Source: Pectinophora gossypiella (lineage: Eukaryota; Arthropoda; Insecta; Lepidoptera; Gelechiidae). Taken from it: a stretch of DNA of 64,000 nt. The notes under the pieces are model-generated. The model was given only the letters and a program-made list of their open reading frames with translations, was not told the origin of the DNA and did no database searches. The stretch is from NCBI RefSeq assembly GCF_024362695.1, contig NC_065404.1, forward strand, positions 14,734,604 to 14,798,603. The letters run 5' to 3'. The position numbers and the translations under genes are program-made. Shown here in pieces: positions 9,695-20,489 of this stretch; the first letter of the stretch is position 1, and each line of letters starts with the position of its first letter.

Positions 9695-10170
9695 ACACAG
9701 CCCGGACACTTCATACAAGAATCTTGTTCTTCTACAGACAATTAAATATTGAAGTTTTAATAATACGCGCAACTGTGTGTGTGACGTCTGTGGCTACTAC
9801 AATAATTAGGGAGGTGAGGTAAACCTAGCATAGCATCATCTTCTTAGCATTATCCCGTTTTTCACAGGATCCGCTTACCCAACCTGAAGATTTGACAGGT
9901 CCGGTTTTTTACAGAAGCGACTGCCTGTCTGACCTTCCAACCTGCGAAGGGAAACCCAGCCCAATTTAGGTTAGGTCACATACCTCCGAAAATGCATTTC
10001 TCGGGAATGTGGGTTTCCTCACGATGTTTTCCATCACCGCTGAGCAGGTGATAATAATTTATGATCCAAACATGAATTCGATAATCATTGGTTTAGGCCT
10101 GTGCTGGATTCGAACCTGCGACCTGAAAGTGAGAGACAAGCGTTCTACCAACTGGGCTACCACGGCTTCA
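9695..10170 (-). mobile_element. SINE-B with attached tail, well preserved
   Basis: On the minus strand: tRNA-like head with GTGGTAGCCCAGTTGG and GATTCGAATCC at 10170-10105; the body with TGGAAGGTCAGACAGGCAG; then CGGGATAATGCTAAGAAGATG; then a tail through CTAGGTTTACCTCACC to CTTGTATGAAGTGTCC. It is nearly the same as 12468-12935 in the opposite orientation. Confidence 0.85.
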
Positions 10171-10172
10171 AG

Positions 10173-10524
10173 TAAATCTAGCTTAGCAACGACGCTAATC
10201 GGTGCGAGGTGGATAGTATCCGTTCCATACATTATTCTTTATTCTATGGCTGTAGTAAAGCCCCCTTTAAACTCTATTGCGCTTTTAGTGTTGTCTCTAG
10301 GTTTATGTAGTTTTTATCCGGGATTTTAAATAGACACGTTCTTTGGACGGCTAGACATTATGTCGACTGTTCATTAAACAATTGAAGATCTGGAAACGTT
10401 TCAATCGTTTCCTGCACCTACACCAATATCATTGATAAAGGATCATCATTCATAGAGTTTAAGGTTACTTTTACATTCTTTAAATCTATGCCATTTCGCT
10501 GAGTGCTACGATCTTGGGTAAGTA
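10173..10524. other. No gene recognised
   Basis: An ATTATTCTTTATTCTAT motif at about 10220 recurs near 63770. No other signal was noticed. Confidence 0.45.
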
Positions 10525-10525
10525 T

Positions 10526-10670
10526 TAAAAAGGCCACATCAAAGCAATTCATCTAAAAAAGCAATATTGTTATTTGTCGTTTGTTTGCATTGCGCACTTA
10601 CTTTTATATGCGCAAATATCAGATTGCAATGTTGCTTTTTTAGATGAATTGCTTCCATGTAGCCTTTTTG
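10526..10670. mobile_element. MITE-AAT palindrome
   Basis: AAAAAGGCCACATC, then GCAATTCATCTAAAAAAGCA on the left, is mirrored by TGCTTTTTTAGATGAATTGC and a mutated GATGTGGCC on the right. The central part also folds (TTGCATTGCGCACTTA against a GCGCAAAT region). Half copies lie at 19921-20000, 23090-23215 and 46645-46697. Confidence 0.75.
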
Positions 10671-10904
10671 ACACCATTTCGCTTCTTCTCATGAAAATCT
10701 TCACACATGTTCAAAGGCTTCTCTTCTTCTTCTATCGCGTGGGTTGTGATGTATTGATCGGTATATGACAATGTTGTTGTAATTGTAATTTTTTTTAACC
10801 GACTGGGAGCCAGTAAAGAACTGACCCTAATCAGCTGCTTATCTACCCGGGCATATCGTGTTGGAAATTACATGATGCGACAGACAGATTACGTGTCAAG
10901 ATGC

Positions 10905-11110
10905 CTTTTGAGTACTCTTTTTGGCTTTGTATGCATACTTTCATCATAGAAGGAAAAATTGAAGGGAAGAGAGGAAGGGGTAAACCTAGGAGAACATCTA
11001 AGAAACAAATAAAAGGGAAGGTGCAGGTCGTGTCGTATCAGGAGGTGAAGGATTTGGCGGGAAGAAGAGAGGAATGCCGATTACTCCACCGACAAGAGCG
11101 CAGCTCTTAA
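10905..11110 (+). pseudogene. LINE reverse-transcriptase C-terminus remnant
   Basis: The frame encodes IEGKIEGKRGRGKPRRTSKK, then QEVKDLAGRREECRLLHRQERSS and a stop. The K/R-rich GKRGRGKPRR block followed by a terminal LHRQER is typical of the C-terminal ends of insect RTE/Jockey-type reverse-transcriptase ORFs. The catalytic domain is absent. A (GA)n run follows immediately. This is a 5'-truncated fragment, not a host gene. Confidence 0.7.
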
Positions 11111-11112
11111 AT

Positions 11113-11114
11113 AA

Positions 11115-11142
<28 letters not shown>
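11113..11142. repeat. (GA)n microsatellite
   Basis: About twelve AG units directly after the LINE stop codon; probably grown from the LINE's 3' simple-repeat tail. Confidence 0.85.
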
Positions 11143-11144
<2 letters not shown>

Positions 11145-11145
<1 letters not shown>

Positions 11146-11590
11146 TACTTTACATAAACCACGCTCATATTCCTCAAAAGGTCTACCGACCCAAGTTTGT
11201 GTTCTGTGTTATTCGTTTTCTCTGTTTGTGCTTCAGTTCAGCAATAAAACCCAGTAGAAGTAGAAACATCCCCCAAACATACTTTATTTTTAATTGCATG
11301 CCGATATTGAAAGGAATTTAATCATAACATTTTTCAGTTTTTGCAATGCGCAAAAAAGAAGTTGGTCGACGAAGTTTGCCATAACATCATTCTACTTTTA
11401 TTCCCTTTGCATGGTTGCTTTTCAGGGCTGCGAAGCCTTTTGTAGTCTTTTAATGGGACAGAATAAACAAGTGTTTAAAAAAGGTAATTTGTAAAAAAAC
11501 TGAATCCAAATGTCAATATACTTAATACAATCTTGACACACATTCGCTTCTTCCACTCATCTAAATCTTCACACGTTTTCAAACGTTCTT
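11145..11590. other. No gene recognised
   Basis: The part near 11535-11580 (CATTCGCTTCTTC, AATCTTCACACGTTTTCAAA) resembles 10675-10730, suggesting a shared unnamed repeat. Confidence 0.45.
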
Positions 11591-11594
11591 CTTT

Positions 11595-11690
11595 TTTTTT
11601 CTTTTATCGTGTAGATAGTGAGGTGGATTACCAACCTTTTCAACCCTGGTCTCAGGGATAGGTATTATTGAGTCGCCAAAGCTTCAAAAT
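11595..11690 (-). mobile_element. SINE-A long-tail fragment
   Basis: TTATCGTGTAGATAGTGAGG, then TCAACCCTGGTCTCAGGG and GAGTCGCCAAAG, matches the reverse complement of the SINE-A long tail. Confidence 0.65.
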
Positions 11691-12467
11691 ATTTGATCGC
11701 GTAAGTATGTTCGCCAAATATTCAGTTCCCTATTTATACTTCGCTTTGTTTTGACCACAGCATCTACAGCCCTACGCGATATGCTCTGTGCGGCAATTTA
11801 GAAAAATTCCCAACTTGCCAACGGTTAGTTATGAAAATAAAAAGTAAAAGTTTAAAGTGGGAACACAATACTCTGCTGTTTAGTCCTGTCTGCCCGCAAG
11901 AATTTAAAACGTCATATTAATTAAAACGTAGTGCCGCTTAAAAACTTTTCTCGGTAAGCTGCCTACTTAAGTTACTTGCATATTCATAAACAATTATCAT
12001 CTAGGTGTAATTGTGCTTCTCATTATTTTACGGAATTAGAATAAGTGTAATATGATGCCTAAAGTGGTGCTTGTTTGTTTGTTGTTTAACAAGAACTAAT
12101 TAAATGGATGTCTTAGAAGTCAACTAGGGTAAATGAATACGGTGTCAGAAGTCTTTAGATCAGTGGTTCTGAACCTTTAATTGTTCAGGAAACATTTTGA
12201 TAAATGTTTGACATCCAATGGACCAACTACTTGACGGTAATCAACATTATTATGAGATATTTGAGTTATGTTCTATAAAAGTCACGTCTATATATATTTT
12301 TTTATAACTGCCATATGCCATGTGTGTTAAAAACTGTTAATGCGCTCCCATATAAGATAAAAGTTACTAACTCGCTTCAAGATAGTTCTTTGAAACTGGT
12401 TAAAAGGGAAAATGTTCTATTCGATTTCAATTAGTGTAATGTAATGTACGTGTGTTTGTGTGTACGT
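11691..12467. other. No gene or repeat recognised
   Basis: Looks single-copy within the window. No exon-like signal was identified. Confidence 0.5.
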
Positions 12468-12935
12468 GGAGCCATGGTAGCACAGTTGGTAGAACGTTTG
12501 CCTCTCACTTTGAGGTCGCAGATTCGAATTCAGCACAGGTCTAAACTAATTATTATCGAATTCATGTTTGCATCATAAATGATTATCACGTGCTCAGCGG
12601 TGATGGAAAACATCGTGAGGAAACCCACATTCCCGAGAAATGCATTTTCGGAGGTATGTGACCTAACCTAAATTGGGCTGGTTTTCCCTTCGCAGGTTGG
12701 AAGGTCAGACAGGCAGTCGCTTCTGTAAAAAACCGGACCTGTCAAATCTTCAGGTTGGGTAAGCGGATCCTGTGAAAAACGGGATAATGCTAAGAAGATG
12801 ATGGTATGCTAGGTTTACCTCACCTCCCTAATTATTGTAGTAGCCACAGACCCACACACACAGTTGCGCGTATTATTAAAACCTCAATATTTAATTGTCT
12901 GTATAAGAACGAGATTCTTGTATGAAGTGTCCTGT
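12468..12935 (+). mobile_element. SINE-B with attached tail, reference copy
   Basis: The head GAGCCATGGTAGCACAGTTGG (A-box-like) and GATTCGAATTC (B-box-like) has a potential anticodon-arm stem CCTC..GAGG. The body runs from TGAGGAAACCCACATTCCCG to GATAATGCTAAGAAGATGATG. The last ~130 bp (CTAGGTTTACCTCACC to GTATGAAGTGTCC) is a separate module, since the 176-bp copy at 57561-57736 stops at GATGA. It could be a dimer with unit C or a subfamily. Confidence 0.85.
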
Positions 12936-13150
12936 ATGAATTTGTTTTCTTATTAAATATATTTAACTGGAAATAATCCCGAATCTATAATCGATAGTTC
13001 GACATGTAGTAATGGCGACGTTAATACTAAACATGCACACGAACTAATTCACTAGAGCATGTCACCTGACCACTGAAGCGGCCAACCCGCATACACGGTA
13101 ATGTCAGTGACGTAACGTCACTACAGATAGACTAATCATGGGTCCATCCC

Positions 13151-13553
13151 GGGGCCCTCAAATGACAATGGGCACATTTGTATGAAACTTGGTCCAAGAA
13201 CCTCCACTGATGAGACTTATATGTAATGAAAGCTTATACTTTCCCCATGATTCTGGCAAAGTTCTATCAGATTCTGTCCCGGGGTTCTATTTTTACGACC
13301 ATGTTTGTCCTGGCTAAAAATGTGATAAAATACAGTGGGGGACTAAAATCGACTCAAGATGTGTTGCTCAGTAACTAAATCTACATAGCCAGGACAAACA
13401 CGGCCGTAGAAAAAGAATCCCGGGACAGAATCTGATAGAACTTTGCCAGAATCATAGGGAAAGTATAAACTTTCATTACATATAAGTCTCATCAGTGGAG
13501 GTTCTTGGACCAGTTTCGCCCATTCTCCTTTAGGAGCCGTGTTTTGGGCCCCA
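13151..13553. mobile_element. Second foldback element, ~135-bp core arms
   Basis: The left arm (13185-13316) and right arm (13386-13520) pair closely: GTCCAAGAACCTCCACTGAT against its complement, and TAGCCAGGACAAACA against its complement. The spacer is about 70 bp. Weaker pairing extends out to GGGGCCC (13151-13157 and 13547-13553), interrupted by a ~10-base insertion in the left arm. No target duplication is clear. No coding capacity. Confidence 0.8.
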
Positions 13554-13559
13554 GATGCC

Positions 13560-14050
13560 TATGTAAAAATGGGTTCCAGTTTTATTAAATCCTTGTCACT
13601 GTTGCCAGAATAGGCTGTTATTTGTTTTAATCATAAACAAGACAATTAGTTACCTACATTATAGGAAACCAATCAAGCATAAAATAACGATTTAAAAACA
13701 AAAATGTTAAAATAATGTTAAATTCTTTCACAAATAAATATTTCCTTGTGAACATTTTGCATCTTATCTTACCTTTAGTTGCCTTTCAAGATATTTTGGC
13801 TAAGAATCCTTTGTTCTTGATATCTTTACTTTCCTGACTTGATATTCTGTTTGAGGTTAAATTTTGCGGGGTCTACTTCGACGGCTCTTCCTACCTTGAA
13901 CAATCCAACAAGTAACAACACGTTTGCTATTCCTATTTATCATACCTGGTCCTGTTACTATGCCATTTTGTCGATCGAATTGAAATGATTTTAATTTGTG
14001 GCCATGACTCTAGAAAAACATGCTCCATTTAAATCATCATTGGCCACTAC
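13560..14050. other. No gene recognised
   Basis: AT-rich; no domain-bearing frame and no duplicate noticed in the window. Confidence 0.5.
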
Positions 14051-14054
14051 AGAA

Positions 14055-14735
14055 ATCAGAATTCTGAATCATTTATTCAACGTAATTATCATGGATAAAC
14101 TTGTTGATAGTCAATGTAACATTTTTGAATTTACGTCATTTCGCAAGGTGTTATGGCTGAGAAGAAGAAATGACAAGAAAATGCAACAGCAACACATCTT
14201 TTAAATCAATGTCGTCGTTCGTCTAGTACATTCAATACCAGATATTTTTATCATTTAGGTAATCATTAATCTTATAATAAGCTTTTTTACATGAAGTAAG
14301 CTTCACGAAGGTAAGCTACTTTTTCAACCTTAAATTTATTGTGTTAAGTGTTAATTTATACCTGTACTGCCTGACATGAATTTGACACATCTTAAACCCA
14401 TTATGGGTTTCAGTGTCGTAATGTAAGAGTTTTATAATATATTTTATAATTAATAAATAATAAACGTGAGCTTTAAATTTATTCTCTGACAAATTTAAAA
14501 TATTATCTGGTATTTTATTGTAAAAAATCTTGACAGATGATGGTAACAGTGGCTGTGTAGCTGTCACTTCTTGCTGCAGGATGTCTTGTGACTTATCAAG
14601 CCAATAGCAGCACGAAAATCTATTTAAAAACATATCACTAAACACTCTAAAAATCACCCATACATAGACATCATTAAAAATAATATTGATTTGGTCAGAG
14701 ACCCAAACTTTGGTTATATAGGGGCCCGTGATCAC
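14055..14735 (-). pseudogene. LINE-NKF 3' end, longest copy
   Basis: The minus strand is open over 139 codons and includes SVKIFYNKIPDNILNLSENK followed by FKAHV. The pattern FYNKIPDNI..NKFKAHV fits the C-terminal end of CR1/Jockey-type reverse transcriptases. Upstream catalytic domains are not visible. After KAHV the frame leaves the family because about 150 bp (14304-14462) lies between two parts that are contiguous at 1560-1600. The 3' untranslated part ends at about 14055 in GAATAAATGATTCAGAATTC. Confidence 0.7.
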
Positions 14736-15940
14736 CTTGCTACGCCACAGGATGATGCTCTGTGGGAAGGCAATGCGTCAAACAGTAAACACTCCTTTGG
14801 GACACCCTGTGAATGTTGACAATGCATATTGATGTTTGGATTATGGAGGCCGGACAAATATGTATCTGGTGAGTTCGGTGTTTGTGGAGCTTAGGTAAGT
14901 ATCTGCGTTTGGAGGAACGCATGCAGGTGTTTGGGGTTGAATAGGAATTTGAGATGGATTCGAGAATCTCAGGAGAAAGCACATAGACCAAAATTTTTAA
15001 AGTATATCACATATATTATGTATATGATCTGTAGTACTAGCATCTTGATAAAATGTTGTCACGGTCATTTTATCGATTTTGACGATAAAATTATGTGGTT
15101 TTGTCGATTGATCCCAATATGTGAACCCAACTAAGTCATGTCGTTGTGTCAAAATACGAACAAAATCACGTGTCACGTATGTTAACGAGAAAACAAACTT
15201 GTCGATATCGATAAAATGTATTGAATCGATCGATAATTTTATCACGTTGTTCATGATAGCCCTGCTGGGCATTGTTACTTGTACTTACAATTATGTAAGG
15301 ATTTAATTTCATTTTAAAATGTATCTTTCTGCTCCCGTGGTACATTTAAAAGAGCTCTCAATCACAGTCTGTAGTAGCGCCAAAGACCAACTGCAGTTGT
15401 TTTCGTGACTTTGTTCACTTAAATGGAGATAACGACAGTGAATTTGATGTAAATAGAGTTAATTAATAATGTAGGGAACTCTTAAGTATATTTTGTAATC
15501 AATTCCAAACCAGTTCTGATCAAGCTTTAGATAAAATTGAGTATTTTATTAATTCAATTTGGTTACCGCTTTCAAATTTACTCTAACGTTCCCAACTGCG
15601 TTAACACGGATGTTCAAATTCGCATAACCCGCTTCTATCTAAGGGAACATTTAAATGCCCTTGTAATTGCTTCTTTACACAAAGAGGTCACAAATTTCAT
15701 GGAAATGAGCATGAAAATTGTTTAAGGCTAAAGAGGTAACCTAATTGTTTAGAAAATTGAACTATTGAGATTGTGGCAAATACAAATCTTAGGTCAAGGG
15801 CAAAATATTGAAGAGCGAATTCTTTCATGAGCTTTGTATGGTAAGAGAAAGCAAATACGGTTAAAAGTTGAGCGTTATGACGTTTAGAAATGTTGACCTG
15901 TAACATTATCGTTTTTCTTTTACGTTTGTAGTCTTAACAC
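14736..15940. other. Repeat-poor sequence, no gene recognised
   Basis: Overlapping short frames on both strands near 15000-15300 have no recognisable domain. They sit in AT-rich sequence with palindromic scraps (TCGATCGATAATTTTAT). Confidence 0.5.
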
Positions 15941-15944
15941 GAGT

Positions 15945-16030
15945 GTCAGGGGCCTTTGGCGGTCCAATAAGAACCCTGACATCAGAGTTGATAAGGTCGG
16001 ACATTGCACAACCCACAGGAGATAAAAAAA
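15945..16030 (+). mobile_element. SINE-A long-tail fragment
   Basis: GTGTCAGGGGCCTTTGGCGG and ACCCTGACATCAGAGTTGAT match the SINE-A long tail; the head and central domain are missing. It is the only clear repeat between 14.7 and 19.6 kb. Confidence 0.75.
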
Positions 16031-19000
16031 ACGTTTTTCAGATATACACTTATATAAAGGACGTGTCGTTATTTTAGCTGGAGGATTAACTTACCTTCCA
16101 TGTTCTATATCTCCGATAACTCTTATGTACCAAATGTTATTGTACAAATCCAAGGCCGTAACACCTTAAATAATTTCAATTTCAGAAATCTTACATCTTT
16201 TAAAATTACTCATCGAACATTAACGAGTTACGAAGTAAACCCTAGAATCCCCAGATTTCCCTGATCTTCTTAGTCGGAGCTTCTCGACAGCACTAAGTTG
16301 ATTTAAAACAAATTGTCACGGCTCCACCAACAAACAATGGCCAAATATACATGTAAATCTCTGAAACATTGGAGATTCTTAATCAGATTTGCAGTTGACA
16401 ATGGTTTAATCTTAGCATTGTGGACGCGCTTGAGTTGTGGAATTGGATTATAAATGTGGCTTATGTTCTTAAAGATGACGTTGCCGATTTAAAATGAGTC
16501 ACAAGGGAAAATCCTGAGCCATATTTTTCTAAGAAACATTATTAAATTAATTGCTCTTTAAATTTTACAGCATAATAAATATAACTTTGATTGGCAGATG
16601 AAGATCAATACAACCAAACAAAAGTCATTTGTATCTTTGTCCTCATTGTATGTCTGTAAGGTTTACGATGTTATTAGAAACGTGTCAAATCAAACGGCTT
16701 GAGTGCAATCTTAAGCAAAGTATGTTTTCTTACAAAAGTCAATATTTTCAAAAATATTTATATGTTTTTAAGGTTAGAATTGGTGTTTTTACGCAGTCCA
16801 ATCATAGTAACGATTTCGTTAATAGACTACTGACATTGTTTCTTATTGGAAAAACCAGATTACTTCCTTGAAAACATGACATTAAAGTAAAAAGATGCAA
16901 CGTCATTGAATTTTCCATCCATTGTCTCCAAGACGCCTTTGTAGAGCTCTTTAATTTTACCTAAGAGCATACTAAATTGTTTATTAAACAGAGACGAGAA
17001 TAGACGCCATCTTTTTATCGTATTATTCTGTTTCTAAAGTTGTTTCTGGAAATACGGAGGTAAAATACGTCAAACACTTTTGTTATGCAAGTCTCACTGG
17101 CAACAATGTAATGTTAGTTGTTGAATATTTGGTTGGATAAATTTGGAGCATTTGTATGATTCATAGTGCACGTAAAAGTATAATTCCCGACTAATGACAT
17201 AAATATCTGAGACTATGTAACTGAACTGACTTTTTAACCCCTGACTAAACAATGGTTATGACTTGATAATGCTAATGTTAAAGAAAAAAATCTATGCTCA
17301 AGGAACTCAATGAAATCATACACACAACCCTTGGACAATCCTCACTGAGCATACAATAACAACTGACGAAATAGAACCTCCATCAAACATTTCAAGCCAA
17401 ACGCTGAACCGACAGCCGCAAAATCAGAAACGGCACATCACAAACAATGCAGTACAATTCCAATGAGTCTGAAAACGCAACGATACTCCCAAAAGGTACT
17501 TTCAGGATTCAATTTGTACATTCAGCTGTCACATTACCATCTACCCGGTCGTGTTATTCGCAATTAAATTAAGGAGTCTCTACACGTCGCGATGCAATTC
17601 GTGCGATGTTGAAACAAGTCACGATTTCATTCAGTGTAGATGAAACCCTGGAGATTTACTTTTTACAAATCGACAAAATGTGTCTATGAGTATGAAATGA
17701 GTTTTAACGTCGTCAAAAATGATAAAACGTCAAATTTTTTGGTTCATGTGGCCTGTTACTGGTAAGCTTACCCAAAAATTGCACTTACAAGCGATGTCCA
17801 ATCGCGTCGTGAGAAAGGTTTCAGTTTATTTGTGCAAGGCACGCCTGTCGTTTTTAATATCAAGGGACGCTATGAAGTCGACGTTGAGGTTCGAAAATTC
17901 GAAATTTTATAACAATTTGTATTTTGGTAATAATTATTGTGCTATTGGACATTTTTCTTTTCACCTGTCAGATCAAAATGTTTATACATTAATGTTCACA
18001 GAATCTGAAACATTGCGACATGATACCTTAAGATTGATGTCTTCTCTGATTTTCTGACAGGTAGCGTTGAAATTTAAACTTAAAGAAATGTTCTGGTTTG
18101 ATCACCATTAACAACCCTTTTTCACCTACTGCTGGATAGAACTCCATTATTTCTTTTTCGTGTTAATTCTCTCTTATTATTATTTATAATATATTGTTGC
18201 AAAGTTATATTTGCTGCTGCTGTAAAATTCAGCTCTTTTTAGTACTGCTGATTATTCAAAATTTCTCGTGTTCTAGACAGCATGGATACCGCAATCAGAC
18301 GCAGTGGACCTAAATCATTTTACGCCTGTATTAGCTGTTGCAAGAAAGATAGAAGAATTAATAAACTACAGAATACAAAGACAGAAAATCAAATCACCTG
18401 TATAAGTCTGAGAACATCCCAAAAGCAAAACGCAACTGAATCAAAGGCTGCTACAAACTCGCGTAGGTATAGCAAAAGGCTATATTTCACACTTGTCTGT
18501 TCCCCTTTATACATGAAAAATACCTTGCATCTTCAGAATAGACGTCGAACAAATTGCAGGTGTAACCCCGACAAATCGATGCACCGCTTTGTTTCAAAAG
18601 AAGAACTTACTCACTGTGGTTCTCTTTTATTTGACAGCGTACTCAATATTGATAAAGCTGGGAATAGGAAATGTTGAATTCGGAATGCCTAATTGCAAAT
18701 GGTAAAGATATTTTTTAAATAACAAGCATTTAATGTGTAATATGAAATCGGCTAAGTTCAGAACATCACAATGCTTATTATATAGGATACTTTAGATAGG
18801 AACGTGATAATATTTTAACGCGAACTAGCCATATACCTACTGATATTATCAAACGCAACAAAAAAGTGGATATTTACAAACAATACAACGTCACAATGAT
18901 TGTTATATTCGATACATTAGATTGGAATATGATAAAAGTCTAACGCGACCTAGTTATGACTAAACACATGCCGAAATAATTTTGAAAACGCAATAAAAAT

Positions 19001-19585
19001 AAAATAATAGATATTTAGACAACACAGCAGACAAACGTCAAATCGTGAACTAGTTTTCAATTATATTCTTAAAAAAAAATGAATTTTTGAAACCACGGCT
19101 GCGACAAACTTTTTCTACTTATGACTAGTCTTGAATACCTTTTTACGATGCTAAACCCTCAATAATCACATCTAAGCCCTAACATTAAAGTCAAAGACAT
19201 AGCGAGTTTAAGTTGGTCTTGTTTTCAAAATCGTCGAAGATTATGAGCTGGATTTCGCCCGAAACTGAAAAAGTTGAAAATATTGTAAATCATTCTCATA
19301 TTAAATGGATTAAGAGTGACACGATACGAGGAACATGAAAAATTGTATTGTGATCAAAAGTTATTTTTACTCGCAAATTACTTCACAGAATTTTCAAAGA
19401 AGTGTAATTATTTCGTCGAAATGAAGCTGTCAAGCGAATTAAATGATTCCATAATTTGTTTTCCAATTAGATTTTAAACAAAAGAATCAAAGTAAATATT
19501 TGTCTTGTCTTGGTAAAAAATATGTCGCACTCCTAAAAGTTTCTTTTATGAGCCATTTATTTTTATCTCTCAGTAGGTATCTAAT
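16031..19585. other. Longest repeat-poor block; no gene proven
   Basis: None of the window's repeat families was recognised here. Two open frames are the longest: 17719-18057 (112 codons) and 18282-18677 (131 codons, basic, nine cysteines including SCCKK and NCRC). Neither shows a known domain, signal peptide or clear splice context, and both lengths are possible by chance. If a host exon exists in this window, this is the first place to test. Confidence 0.45.
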
Positions 19586-19679
19586 ATACCTCATTCTGTG
19601 TTATCCCACATATATACCAATGTTGTTGAATTCCATCCAACGCAGGATTTAGTTTCAAACGGCCTTCGTAGTTCAGAGA

Positions 19680-19810
19680 TTTGAGTTTGAGTTATGTAGT
19701 GTCTTTGATGAGAGCGGAAGACGCGAAAGTGGTATCTCAGGATCGAAGCAAATGAAATTCCACAGTATCTGCTTACCCCTAAGTTAAATAGGCGCAAGTT
19801 TATGTATGTT
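19680..19810 (+). mobile_element. RTE-II 3' fragment
   Basis: GATGAGAGCGGAAGACGCGA, then CAGGATCGAAGCAAATG, CTGCTTACCCC and ATAGGCGCAAGTTTATGTATG follow the RTE-II end. A variant with the same GATGAGAG...GCGAAAGTGG interior is at 55090-55190, so these two may form one subfamily. Confidence 0.6.
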
Positions 19811-19920
19811 CATTAGGTAATCACTCTGTTTTGTTAACAATTACTAAAGTTGTAGATATTTTTTTCAGTGTAACTATGTGTACTATGTCTACGACAATGC
19901 CTGGTTTAATCTGGGGGGTT

Positions 19921-20005
19921 AAAAAGGCCACATCGAAGCAATTCATCTAAAAAAGCAATATTTGACATTTGATTGCATTGCGCACTTATTTTTATATGTG
20001 CAGAA
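19921..20005 (+). mobile_element. MITE-AAT left half
   Basis: AAAAAGGCCACATCGAAGCA, then ATTCATCTAAAAAAGCAATA and GCATTGCGCACTTATTTTTA, equals the left half of 10526-10670. The right arm is absent. Confidence 0.7.
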
Positions 20006-20489
20006 ATTGGCATGGGACCTCCTGCCACTGAATACATCTACAGAGCGTGTCAAAGACCTTGGCCGCTCTCGCATTGGTTTGTCATGAAAAAGTGCCTTGT
20101 AGACATAGTATATACTAGCTTTTGCCCGCGACTTCGTCCGCGTGGCGTGTTATATAAGAGAGAGATCTTTGTGTGTGTGGGAGTGCATACTTATGCAGTT
20201 TAGATTTTTTCATAATTTTTTTTTCCCAATAACTCCCATTTTTCAAAATACAGCCAAAAATAAACTTTATATTTACTAAGGTATGCATGCATGCTAGATT
20301 GAATCAATTGATTGAATTGATTTTTTTTTTAATTGATTGTTCATTGAGTTTTAATTTTAATACACACTTCCTCTCTTCCCTTCAACGTTGCTGTGCCCTA
20401 CAGGGTCCATGTTTTAGTTCCTATGCCTATGTAACACCCCATTGTACTACATGGAATGCAATAAATAATTTAATTGAATTGAATTGAAA

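Noticed and set aside
12468..12540. Possible true tRNA gene with A and B boxes
   Set aside because: The sequence continues into the SINE-B body and two more copies have the same head, so it is a SINE promoter.
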